DNA of 64,000 bases from an uncultured Dehalococcoidia bacterium (GTDB taxonomy: Bacteria; Chloroflexota; Dehalococcoidia; Lucifugimonadales; UBA3495): contig OY282565.1 of NCBI GenBank assembly GCA_958296445.1, forward strand, positions 1,691,570 to 1,755,569, in the 5' to 3' direction. The translations under genes and the position numbers were made by a program. The notes below the pieces were generated by a model that saw nothing but the letters and a program-made list of their open reading frames with translations, was not told the DNA's origin and made no database searches. Positions 8,248-16,939 of this stretch are shown here, piece after piece (the first letter of the stretch is position 1; each line of letters opens with the position of its first letter).

Positions 8248-9348
8248 CTAGTTGTGGCAGCCCCGCGCTTGAATGTCCCACACCGCTTCCACCTTGCCGC
8301 GGCGCAGGCCGACGAAACGGTCCCAGCGGCTGACCATGGCGTCCTGCTGGGCCGGAATCAGCAGAACCTGGTCGCCGGGGCGCAACGATGCGCCGTCGCT
8401 TAGGCGGAACACGGCGTGGTCGCCGTCCATAGATTCTATGGTCACGCCGGGGCGGGCGTCAACTTCCGGCATACCCCGCAGCGTGCCGACGGCCCGCGCT
8501 CCGGCGTCGCCGATGGCTATGCCTGGCCGGGGCGTGCTGATGATGGTGGTAAGCACCTTGGCGGCGTAGCTGAATTCGGTCATATAGCCGTAATGGGTTT
8601 CCATCAGCAGGTAGCTGCCGCCCTGGATTTCGGTTACGCCGGGGATTTCCCCGGCCACGTCGTAGCTCCAGGTTTCGCCGGTGGACACGATTTCCACGGG
8701 CAGGCCGGACTCTACGATGGCGTCCTTTAGGTCTATGACGCCCTTGATGACCCGGTTGCCTTCGGTCACCCGGTCTTCCCGGTCGGGCATTGCCGGGATG
8801 ACTTGATGGCTCATAATGCCCCGGAAGCTGAGGCCCGGCAGGGATGCGATGTCGTGGGCCAAGTCCACGCCTTGCCCGATTTCCTGCACGCCGCAGCGTT
8901 TCAGGCCGGTTTCCAGTTCGATGACTACGCCCAAGTCCACGCCTTGGGCCGCCGCTTCTTGCGACAGGGCGTGGGCGTTGGCCGGGCTGTCGCAGGCCAC
9001 CATCACCTCGGCCTGGCCGGCCAGCGAGCAGAGGCGGCGGATTTTCAGCTCGCCCACCACCTCGCTGGTGATAAACACGCTGGGGACGCCGCCATGCACC
9101 ATTACCTCGGCCTCGGACACTTTGGCGGCGCAGACCCCGCCGACGGTGCCGCCGCGCCGGATTTGCCGCAGCGCGATGGCCGGCGTCTTGTGATTCTTGC
9201 TGTGGCCGCGCAGCTTGCTGGGCCGCTCCCGGTAATAGTCGGCGATTACGTCCATATTGGCGTCGAGGGCGTCCAGATCCAGCACTAGGCAAGGGGTGTC
9301 CAGTTCCTCCATCGGCGTGCCGGGCAAAGGCGTCTGGCTGTCAATCAT
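8248..9348 (-). CDS. DSD1/D-threonine aldolase-like PLP enzyme (copy A)
   Basis: 366 aa; alanine-racemase-like N-terminal barrel plus a DSD1-type C-terminal domain. ELDTPCLVLDLDALDANM opens the barrel and RGHSKNHKTPAIA holds the PLP lysine region. The family cleaves or dehydrates D-3-hydroxy amino acids using PLP and a divalent metal held by a His-x-Cys pair near the C-terminus. Here the corresponding segment reads IPAQQDAMVSRWDRF, so both metal ligands appear replaced; metal-dependent aldolase activity is therefore doubtful. ATG 9348 follows GGAGG by nine bases. A paralogue lies immediately upstream on the same strand (9449-10582). Confidence 0.8.
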   Translation of the reverse strand: MIDSQTPLPGTPMEELDTPCLVLDLDALDANMDVIADYYRERPSKLRGHSKNHKTPAIALRQIRRGGTVGGVCAAKVSEAEVMVHGGVPSVFITSEVVGELKIRRLCSLAGQAEVMVACDSPANAHALSQEAAAQGVDLGVVIELETGLKRCGVQEIGQGVDLAHDIASLPGLSFRGIMSHQVIPAMPDREDRVTEGNRVIKGVIDLKDAIVESGLPVEIVSTGETWSYDVAGEIPGVTEIQGGSYLLMETHYGYMTEFSYAAKVLTTIISTPRPGIAIGDAGARAVGTLRGMPEVDARPGVTIESMDGDHAVFRLSDGASLRPGDQVLLIPAQQDAMVSRWDRFVGLRRGKVEAVWDIQARGCHN

Positions 9349-9362
9349 TTCTGTATTCCTCC

Positions 9363-9440
9363 GTTTTTTAGCGCAGAGGGCGCAGAGATTATTCAGACAA
9401 TCCAAATCCTCGGCGTTATCTCTGCGTCCTCTGCGTTGAA
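9363..9440. repeat. CTCTGCG/CGCAGAG repeat
   Basis: Inverted copies of CGCAGAGGGCGCAGAG and CTCTGCGTCCTCTGCG separated by about 40 bases that include half of the TCTGAATCAGG element. The same family occurs at 41985-42090 and 55733-55772, always between genes. Confidence 0.7.
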
Positions 9441-9448
9441 AATTTCCG

Positions 9449-10582
9449 TTAGGCGAACCGGCCGCGGGCGGACAGGGGCCAGTAGCCTTCCAGCTTGCCG
9501 TCGCGCACGGCCCGGATGTAGTCGTACTGGTTGACGCAGGCGGCCAGCTCCCAAGGAGCCAGGCGTGCTTTGGCTCCGGGAACCAGGCCGCCGTCCTGAG
9601 CTTCGTCCTGAGATTGTTGTAGGGCGCCGCTTTCCAGATCCACCACGCCATGCTCGGCGCTGAACCGGGCGGCGGTGGCCCCGGCGTGGCCCTGTAGCAC
9701 CGGGCGGCCCATATCCGGCCCGGTGGCCTTGTGTCCGGCGTCGAGGACGGCCATATCCGCCGCCGGGCGGCTTATGACCGTTGACAGCACCACCGCGGCC
9801 AGCGACAGTTCCGGCAAGTAGGCTTGCAGGCGGACGTCCATCAGCGGGTAGCGGCCGACCCGCACCTCGGTGATTCCCGGCAGCTCCCCGGCCGCGGCAT
9901 AGCAGTGCGCCCCGCCGACGCTTACCTCCGGCACGGCCAGCCCAGCGCTTTCCAGCAGGTCTTTGGCGTCTATGGCCGCTTGAAGATTTTGCAGGGTTTG
10001 CCCGGCGTGGGCGTTGGCATCGTCCCCCGCCGGGCCGGGAACGGTCGCCATTATGCCCCGGAAGCGCAGCCCGGCGGCGGCGTTGGCGGCTTGGGCCAGG
10101 GCCACCGCCTCGGCCCCGGGCGGCACCCCGCACCGTCCCAAGCCCGCCTCTATCTCCACCAGCAGCCCCAACTCCACTCCGGCGGCGGTGGCGGCTTGGG
10201 ACAACTGCGCCACGTTGTCCGCGCTGTCCACGGCGACGGAAATCGCGGCCCCGGACGCAAGGGCGCACAAGCGGCGGATTTTCGACGCGGTCACCACTTG
10301 ATTAGCCAGTAGTATGTCGCCGAAACCGGCGGCGGCGAACACCTCGGCCTCGCCCACGGTAGTAACCGCCACGCCCCTACTGCCGGGGGCGGCCAACTGG
10401 CGGCGGGCCACCTGCGGGCAAAGATGGCTGGTCACCACCGGCCGCACCGTTACGCCCGTCCCGTCGAAATAGCCTTGATAGGTTCGTATATTGCGCTCCA
10501 TCAAATCCAGGTCAACCACCAGCGCCGGCGTGTCCAGTTCCTCTACCGGCGTGCCGACGGGCTGAAAAATGGGGCGTTCCAT
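9449..10582 (-). CDS. DSD1/D-threonine aldolase-like PLP enzyme (copy B)
   Basis: 377-aa paralogue of copy A (shared VEELDTPALVVDLDLMERN opening and matching SKIRRLCALA and FRGIM segments). The PLP-lysine region is less conserved (VRPVVTSHLCPQVA, no obvious Lys at the usual place). The C-terminal metal-ligand segment reads LAPWELAACVNQYDY instead of the P-x-H-x-C pattern. It is more divergent than copy A and may be a non-catalytic or differently acting homologue. Start chosen at MERP (10582), where family similarity begins, with GGAG 11 bases upstream. Confidence 0.7.
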   Translation of the reverse strand: MERPIFQPVGTPVEELDTPALVVDLDLMERNIRTYQGYFDGTGVTVRPVVTSHLCPQVARRQLAAPGSRGVAVTTVGEAEVFAAAGFGDILLANQVVTASKIRRLCALASGAAISVAVDSADNVAQLSQAATAAGVELGLLVEIEAGLGRCGVPPGAEAVALAQAANAAAGLRFRGIMATVPGPAGDDANAHAGQTLQNLQAAIDAKDLLESAGLAVPEVSVGGAHCYAAAGELPGITEVRVGRYPLMDVRLQAYLPELSLAAVVLSTVISRPAADMAVLDAGHKATGPDMGRPVLQGHAGATAARFSAEHGVVDLESGALQQSQDEAQDGGLVPGAKARLAPWELAACVNQYDYIRAVRDGKLEGYWPLSARGRFA

Positions 10583-10654
10583 TGCGCTTTCACTCCGGCC
10601 ATTGAATTGCCAGCAGAATAACACAAACACGGGGGTTCGCCGCGCTTTTCGATT

Positions 10655-10790
10655 CTTTGTCTGAATCAGAAAATCCCCCTATGCCACCCTGAGCAAAGCG
10701 AAGGGTCTCACCGCCCAAGGCGAGATTCTTCGCTTTGCTCAGAATGACAGGGCTTTGCTCAGAATGACAGATGTTTGCTCAGAATGACAG
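10655..10790. repeat. Half TCTGAATCAGG element plus GAGCAAAGCGAAG hairpin
   Basis: TTTGTCTGAATCAGAAAATCC (10656-10676) followed by CTGAGCAAAGCGAAGGGTCTC and its inverted partner GATTCTTCGCTTTGCTCAGAATGACAG, then two extra TTTGCTCAGAATGACAG copies. It lies just upstream of a CoA-transferase gene and runs to within about 56 bases of its start. Confidence 0.8.
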
Positions 10791-10845
10791 ACGGGAGTAC
10801 CCGCCCCGGTTGCAATCGCGGCCTTGCAGTGCCACAATCCCGCCT

Positions 10846-12105
10846 ATGAGTAGCCCTACGAATGGACTATTGAACGGGGTCAAGGCGTTAGACTTGACCC
10901 ACTATTTCGCCGGCCCCTACTGCACCCGGCTGCTGGCCGGGCTGGGGGCGGACGTGGTCAAGGTGGAGCGTCCGCCGTCGGGCGACCCGCTGCGGCGGCT
11001 GGGGCCTTTCGCCGGGAACCCCGGCGCCTACCGCGCCCCGGACGGCAGCGCCGCCCCGGTAGAGGATGGGGCCTGGCATCTGTATCTGAACGCGGGCAAG
11101 CGCAGCCTGGGGCTGAACCTCAAGACGGAGCAGGGACGCCAAACCCTGTTGCGACTGTCGGAACGGGCCGATGTGCTGGTCGAAAATTTCGCGCCGGGAA
11201 CCCTCGACAGGCTGGGGCTGGGCTACGAGGAACTGCGCCGCGTCAATCCCGCCTTAGTGGTGGCATCTATCAGCAATTTCGGGCAGACCGGCCCCTACCG
11301 CGACTGGCGGGCCGCCGAGGTGAATCTCTACGCGATGGGCGGCTTGATGAACATTACCGGCGAACCCGACCGGGAGCCGCTCAAGGAAGGGGCGCCCGTG
11401 GCCCAGCTCGGCGCCGGGCAGAACGCCTTTGCCGCCACCCTGGCCGCCTTGATGTACGCCGAGGAAACGGGCGAGGGGCAGCGCATAGATATTTCCATCG
11501 CCGAATACGCCACCAACATTCTGGAAAACGCCTTGATGCAGTACAGCTACTCCGGCCAAGAATACACCCGCGTCGGCAACCGGGGCTACGGGCGGGCCGC
11601 TTGGGGCATCTACCCTTGCCGCGACGGTTTCGTCGGCATCATCGCCGGCCCCGACCACCGCTGGCCGGAAGTGTCCCGCATTATGGAGCGCGAGGAACTG
11701 GCCGACCCCCGTTTCGCCTCCCGCCGCGGCCGCCAAGACAACGCCGACGAAGTGGACGCTCTGATGCTGCCCTGGCTGATAGAGCAGGATAAGGTGGACA
11801 TATTCAAGGCCGGACAAGAAAGCGGGTTAGGCTTCAGTTTCGTCGCCACGATGCAGGACATTCTGGAGATGGAGCAGCTACTGGCCCGGGGCTACTTCGT
11901 GGAGCTGGAGCATCCGGTGGCCGGAACGCTGCGCTATCCGGGTGCGCCCATACGTCCCGATACGGATGCCTGGGTTTTTCGCCGCGCCCCGCTCTTTGGC
12001 GAACACACCGCCGCCGTCTTGTCCGATTGGCTGGACTTATCCGGTTCCCATATATCCGAACTTGCAACATCCGGGGCTATCCCATCCGGGGCGATCCAAT
12101 GCTGA
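10846..12105 (+). CDS. Family III CoA-transferase (CaiB/BaiF), catalytic Asp replaced
   Basis: 419 aa with the family III hallmarks: DLTHYFAGPYCTRLLAGLGADVVKVE, NLKTEQGRQ, ENFAPGTLDRLGLGY, and SNFGQTGPYRD. These enzymes move CoA between acyl groups through an aspartyl-CoA anhydride. The position of that Asp (x-A-D-x-G-A-G in most members) reads VAQLGAG, i.e. Gln187. If the alignment holds, normal transferase chemistry is lost or altered. ATG 10846 (MSSPTNG) is chosen where similarity begins; no clear ribosome site, and upstream codons run into the repeat. It overlaps the next, related gene by seven bases, so the two may form a heteromer. Confidence 0.85.
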   Translation: MSSPTNGLLNGVKALDLTHYFAGPYCTRLLAGLGADVVKVERPPSGDPLRRLGPFAGNPGAYRAPDGSAAPVEDGAWHLYLNAGKRSLGLNLKTEQGRQTLLRLSERADVLVENFAPGTLDRLGLGYEELRRVNPALVVASISNFGQTGPYRDWRAAEVNLYAMGGLMNITGEPDREPLKEGAPVAQLGAGQNAFAATLAALMYAEETGEGQRIDISIAEYATNILENALMQYSYSGQEYTRVGNRGYGRAAWGIYPCRDGFVGIIAGPDHRWPEVSRIMEREELADPRFASRRGRQDNADEVDALMLPWLIEQDKVDIFKAGQESGLGFSFVATMQDILEMEQLLARGYFVELEHPVAGTLRYPGAPIRPDTDAWVFRRAPLFGEHTAAVLSDWLDLSGSHISELATSGAIPSGAIQC

Positions 12106-13394
12106 CTCCCGCCACCATACAACCGCTGAAAAACTACCGCATCCTCGACTTGTCGCGCATTTGGGCCGGGCCTTACTGCACCAAGCTGATGGCCGACTTG
12201 GGGGCGGAAGTCGTCAAGCTGGAATCGTTGAGCGTCTACGACTCCCACCGCGGCCCGGTAAGCCCGGCGCGGGGCATCGCCGCCTACCCCGACGGCGAGC
12301 CGGGCGAGGAGCCGTGGAACCGCAACGGCTGGTTCAACTGCCTGCACCTGTCCAAGTACGGCATTACCCTAGAATTGACCAACGACGCCGGGCGCCGCGT
12401 TTTCGAGCAACTGGTGTCCATCAGCGACGTCCTTATCGAAAACTTCCGGCAGGGCAGCCTAGAGCGGCTGGGCTACGATTACGCCGCCCTGCGCCGTTGC
12501 CGGCCCGATTTAATCTACGTGTCTATGCCGGCCTTCGGCAACACCGGCCCGTGGAAAAGCTATCTAGGCTACGGCATCGGGCAGGAGCAGCTTTCCGGGA
12601 TGGCCCATTTGACCGGCTATCCCGGCGACGGGCCGATGAAGTCGGGCATCAACCACGGCGACCCCATCACCGGCTCCCACGCCGCCGGGCTGCTGCTGGC
12701 CGCCCTGCGCCACCGCCGCCGCACCGGAGAGGGGATGTACCTAGACGTTTCGCAACAGGAATCCTCGGTAGCCCTGATGGGCGGCGAGGTTCTGGCCTAC
12801 CAGATGACCGGCCAAGAACCGGAACGCACCGGCAACCGCTCCCGCTGGTACGCCCCCGCCAACAGTTACCCCTGCGCGGGCGAAGACCGCTGGATAACCA
12901 TAGCCGCCACTAATGAAAATCAGTGGGCGGCGCTGGCGGCCCTAATCGAATCCGACGGGGACGCCCCGGAACTAACCGACGACGCCCGGTTCGCCACAGC
13001 CGAGGCGCGGCTGGCCCATCAAGACGAACTGGACGCCATAATCGCCGACTGGACGCGCGGGCAGGACGCTTTCGAGCTGGCCGGGCGACTGCAATCGGCG
13101 GGCGTACCCGCCGGGCCGGTGCTGCGCGGCCCGGATTTGCTGGAAAACCCGCACTACCAAGAACGCGGCACGTTCCTAACCGTAGACCATCCCCAAGTAG
13201 GCCCCCGCCAATACCCCGGCCTGCCCTGGAAAATGACCGCCACCCCCGGCGAAGTGCGCTCCCCGGCCCCCACCCTAGGCCAGCACAACCGCGAAGTCTA
13301 CGGCAGCCTGCTGGGGTTGAGCGGCGCAGAAATAGACGCCCTAGAATCCGGCGGCGTCATCGGAACCCGCCCCACTGGCTCGCGGATTATCTGA
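12099..13394 (+). CDS. Family III CoA-transferase (CaiB/BaiF)
   Basis: 431 aa; DLSRIWAGPYCTKLMADLGAEVVKLE, SKYGITLELTNDAGR, ENFRQGSLERLGYDY, AFGNTGPWKSY. The catalytic Asp is retained (GINHGDPITG, D188), unlike in the partner gene. The start codon overlaps the upstream stop region, indicating translational coupling. The proposal that copy 1 is a structural and copy 2 a catalytic subunit is inference; the acyl substrate cannot be read from sequence. Confidence 0.88.
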   Translation: MLTPATIQPLKNYRILDLSRIWAGPYCTKLMADLGAEVVKLESLSVYDSHRGPVSPARGIAAYPDGEPGEEPWNRNGWFNCLHLSKYGITLELTNDAGRRVFEQLVSISDVLIENFRQGSLERLGYDYAALRRCRPDLIYVSMPAFGNTGPWKSYLGYGIGQEQLSGMAHLTGYPGDGPMKSGINHGDPITGSHAAGLLLAALRHRRRTGEGMYLDVSQQESSVALMGGEVLAYQMTGQEPERTGNRSRWYAPANSYPCAGEDRWITIAATNENQWAALAALIESDGDAPELTDDARFATAEARLAHQDELDAIIADWTRGQDAFELAGRLQSAGVPAGPVLRGPDLLENPHYQERGTFLTVDHPQVGPRQYPGLPWKMTATPGEVRSPAPTLGQHNREVYGSLLGLSGAEIDALESGGVIGTRPTGSRII

Positions 13395-13398
13395 TTGT

Positions 13399-15770
13399 AT
13401 GACTGATAAAGGCGGCATCCTCTCCGCCCTGATGCGCCGCCGCCGTTTTCTGGTCAATGCGCTGTTCGCCCTGTTTATAGCCGGAATCTTGGCCTACGGC
13501 GCCGGGTTCGCCGGGTATATGCTGGCAAAGTTCGACCTAGTCAACCTTATCCGCGACGCTAACAATGATGATTCCTTTTACTATTTCCAAATAGCTTACA
13601 ACCTAGCCGAAGGCAGGTTCTCCACTTTCGACGGCGGCATCACCCGCACCAACGGTTATCACCCTCTCTGGATATTTCTTATTGCGCCGTTTTACTGGAT
13701 GTTGGACAAGGAAGCGGCTTTGTTCGGCATCAAGGCGTTTGAGATTATGCTCATCGCGAGCGGGGCCGCTTTGATTATCTTGGCCGCCCGGCTGGCGCGA
13801 TTGCCCTGGTTGCTGCTGTTCGCCACGCTGCCGTTGCTCTACTGGCATCGCGACCTGTTTTGGGGACTGGAAGCGGCGGCGGCGCTGTTTATGCTGGGGC
13901 TGTTTTTCTTGGCCGTGATGTTATACGCCCGGAACCCGGAACGCTGGAAGTGGCCCCTAGCCGCCGTCGCCTTTGCCCTGCCTTGGGTGCGGCTGGAGTA
14001 CATCGCCATATCATTGTCGGCTACTATTGCGCTGGGAATCATCGAATGGTCGCGGCAGGAGCGGGCGCCCGGCGCGTCTTTGCGTGCCGTAATACTTTCT
14101 ACCCCCCCCATACATTTGTTCTAATAATCGGTTCCGTTGCCGGTATTCTGGTTTACTTCGCCTATAACTGGCTGGTGTTCGGCGGCATCACCCCGGTTAG
14201 CGGCGCAACTAAACAGATGTGGTCGCAAATCCGGTGGGAGCAGGAAGGCGGCTACAGCCTAGCGCAGAACTTCCGTGACACATTGCAGATTCCCGTTTTC
14301 GACTTCGAGTTGCTGGTTGCGCTGGAGATATGCGTTTACTTGCTGCTGGTCTGGTGGTTCGCCCGCCGGTGCGGGAACGCGCGGGAATGGCTGATGCTGG
14401 CCTTTATGTGCGGTATGTTCGCCTTGGCGGCCGGGCATATCGCCAAGTTCGCGCAGACCGTGCTTACTGTGCATCCCTACTGGGGAAGCGATGGCTGGTA
14501 CTTCGTTCCGGCGTACCTGATGATGGCGCTGATTGTTCCCGTAAGGTGTTATATCGCTATCTATCTGGTAAGGCGTTTTATCGGGCCGAGGTCGCAACAG
14601 GCGGCCAACATTCTGAGCGTGGGCATCGTTATCGTCGGCGCGGCTTTCCTGATTATAAAGACGGATTTTGCGGGGCCGTTCCAGTTTGTTGATGGGAAAA
14701 GCGAGGAAACCCGCCAGAGATGGGGGGGTACTTCGTATATGGGGGCGCAGGTTATGAATAGTGTGTTGCCTGATGACAGTGTAATCGGGTCATGGGATGC
14801 CGGCGTCGTCGGGTATTTTTCGCGCTTTCCGGTGGTGAATTTGGACGGGCTGGTCAATTCCTACGATTATCTGCGTGCTCGAAAGGAGGGAACCGGGGCG
14901 GCGTTTCTCCAGCGTTATGGGATTACCCATTTCGCCAACGTCTGGAGGTTTCGGGAGGAGGGAACCGGGGGGTATACTCTGCCAGAGCCACGGGATTACC
15001 CGGATCTCGAACTCCTGGAGCGCCGGAGCGGGGACGGGGTGCTGTTTGAAGGCCCGCCATATATCTACAACGTAAAGAACGCACCGCACAAGCGCCAATT
15101 CAGGATATTGACCGCCGGGCCGCCGGAAATGTTATCGGATGGGGGCAGTCGTTCCGTCTGGTTCTGGGAGCGGATGGAGCCGCGCTTTGATTACCAGTCG
15201 GAGGGCGTGGGGCTGATTGTGGACGGGCGGATGGCGCAGGCGTTTGCCCGGGGTTGCGCTGCGGGGGACTTGGCGGTGTTGGTATGGGGCGGGCCGGGGG
15301 GTGAAACGTCGGCCAAAGCCTGGACGCAAACGGCGACGGGGTTGTGCGTGGCCGCGCTGGTGCTGCCCCGCGATACCCTTTCCCTGGTGCGGGTTGAGAC
15401 TATGACGGCCAGCGATTACTTGGCGAGGCTGGTTGGAGGCCGCCAACCGGAAATCCGCGCCGATTTCGACGCGCACCTCATCGGAAATCGCCTCGTCTAC
15501 GTAAAAGAGCAGTGCGTAAAGGATGACCTTGCCGCATGGTTTTTCCTGGCCGTGTACCCGGTGGACGAGGATGACCTGCCCGGCCCCCGCAAGCAGCACG
15601 GCTTCGACAACCTCGACTTCACCTTTGACCGGCACGGCGCAGATTTCGACGGGATATGCCTGGCGGATGTCCCGCTCCCGGAATACCCCATCGCCGAAAT
15701 CAGCACCGGGCAGTATGTGCAGGTGGACGGAGGCTTCAATCACCTTTGGGAAGGCGAATTCCGCCCTTAA
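13399..15770 (+). CDS. GT-C-like multi-span membrane protein, reading frame broken at a C8 tract
   Basis: The first frame (13399-14124) encodes an N-terminal membrane anchor, then DDSFYYFQIAYNLAEG and TRTNGYHPLW, which are typical of GT-C polyprenyl-sugar glycosyltransferases (acidic pair after TM1), and several more membrane segments. It stops at 14124. The homologous continuation (HTFVLIIGSVAGILVYFAYN...) is in another frame from about 14107 to 15770: more membrane spans, then a ~300-aa soluble part with DDSVIGSWDAGVVGYFS. The break is exactly at eight Cs (14102-14109); nine Cs would give one 790-aa protein. It may be a phase-variable tract, a recent mutation or a sequencing error. Start ATG is four bases after the CoA-transferase stop. 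Confidence 0.7.
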
Positions 15771-15772
15771 AC

Positions 15773-15872
15773 TGTCTGAATCAGGATTAACCGGAGCCGT
15801 CTGTCATTCTGAGCAAAGCGAAGAATCCCGCCCTGCGCGGTGAGCCCCTCCGCTTTGCTCAGGGTGACAAAG
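15773..15872. repeat. Half TCTGAATCAGG element plus GAGCAAAGCGAAG hairpin
   Basis: ACTGTCTGAATCAGGATTAA (15773-15792) followed by a TCATTCTGAGCAAAGCGAAG arm and its inverted partner CTCCGCTTTGCTCAGGGTGAC. Same arrangement as at 10655-10790. Confidence 0.8.
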
Positions 15873-15963
15873 GGGGCCGGCCGCAGTGACAACCCCCAAC
15901 TTTTCGCGTATCCTGATACGCGGAACAACGGGGAACAATCCGCCGGGATTATTGGGGAGAGCA

Positions 15964-16728
15964 ATGTCTGAGCAAGAAGTAATCTACGAAGTCAACGGTG
16001 GCATCGCCTACATCACGCTGAACCGGCCCGAAAAGCTGAACGCCATCAACCCTGAGATGCGGGAGCTGCTGTGGGACGCCTTTCAGGATGTGAAGAACAA
16101 CCCGGAGGTGCGCTGCGCCATCGTGACCGGGCGGGGCCGCGCCTTTTCCACCGGCCACGACCTAGTGGCTATGGCCGGCGCCCGCGCCAGCGAAGGCCCC
16201 ACCACCGGCGACCTGTACGTTGAGCAGTCCAAAATCTGGAAGCCCATCATATCGGCGATCAACGGCGTCTGCCTGGCCCAGGGCTGCGGCATCGCCCTGG
16301 GCAGCGACATTCGCATCGCGTCCAGCGAGGCCCGGTTCGGCTGGCCCCAGGCCAAGCGCGGCATATCGTCGGTCAGCGGCCCGGCGCTGCTGTCGCAGGT
16401 GGTGCCGCGCAACATTGCCTTCGAGTTCCTGTTCACCGGCGAGTTCGTAGACGCGCAGAAAGCCCTGGAGCTGATGCTGGTCAACTACGTAGTAGCCCCC
16501 GACGAAGTAATGCCCCGCGCCGAAGAAATGGCCCGCAAGATAACCGCCAACGCCCCCCTGTCGCTGGCCGCCATCAAGGAAGCGTCCATCAAGGGCAGCG
16601 AAATGAACCTCGAAGACCGCGTAGCCTACGCCCAGCAGAAGCGCGACGAGGTGCTACAAACCGAAGACGCCCAAGAAGGCGTCCGCGCCTTCGCCGAAAA
16701 ACGCCCCCCGGTATGGCAGGGCCGGTAG
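15964..16728 (+). CDS. Crotonase-fold (enoyl-CoA hydratase/isomerase family) protein
   Basis: 254 aa. ITLNRPEKLNAINPEM, GRAFSTGHDL (oxyanion-hole His/Asp-Leu) and NGVCLAQGCGIALGSD mark the crotonase fold. The two glutamates needed for hydration are not found: the first site reads GCGIALGSD (Gly where GGxxEL has Glu) and the second reads GWPQ instead of G-x-PE. It is therefore probably not a hydratase; isomerase, thioesterase or decarboxylase-like chemistry is possible. ATG 15964 follows GGGGAGAG by about four bases, in preference to the longer frame at 15886, which overlaps the repeat. Confidence 0.85.
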   Translation: MSEQEVIYEVNGGIAYITLNRPEKLNAINPEMRELLWDAFQDVKNNPEVRCAIVTGRGRAFSTGHDLVAMAGARASEGPTTGDLYVEQSKIWKPIISAINGVCLAQGCGIALGSDIRIASSEARFGWPQAKRGISSVSGPALLSQVVPRNIAFEFLFTGEFVDAQKALELMLVNYVVAPDEVMPRAEEMARKITANAPLSLAAIKEASIKGSEMNLEDRVAYAQQKRDEVLQTEDAQEGVRAFAEKRPPVWQGR

Positions 16729-16939
16729 CCAAACCTTGCAATCAGACGGCGCGAAACTTGCAATTGGACGTCCATAAGTTTTCAATTGGACGTCTTTTTC
16801 CTTGCGATTGGACGCCCCGTGAAGTCGTGGCGGCGGGATGGAGCAGCGCACAGCTTTAGTTGGCGGAAGCGCGTCCCGGCGAGGCGGGGCGTCCTAGTAA
16901 ATTTGCCGCAATCAGCGAAAATCCCTCTCTGGAGCGGTT
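16729..16939. repeat. Short direct repeats upstream of a DNA methyltransferase
   Basis: Four imperfect ~22-base copies centred on TTGCAATTGGACGTC lie at about 16735-16812 (CTTGCAATCAGACGG, CTTGCAATTGGACGTC, TTTCAATTGGACGTC, CTTGCGATTGGACGCC). They could be operator iterons for the methyltransferase that starts at 16940. I see no gene in the rest of this gap. Confidence 0.5.
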
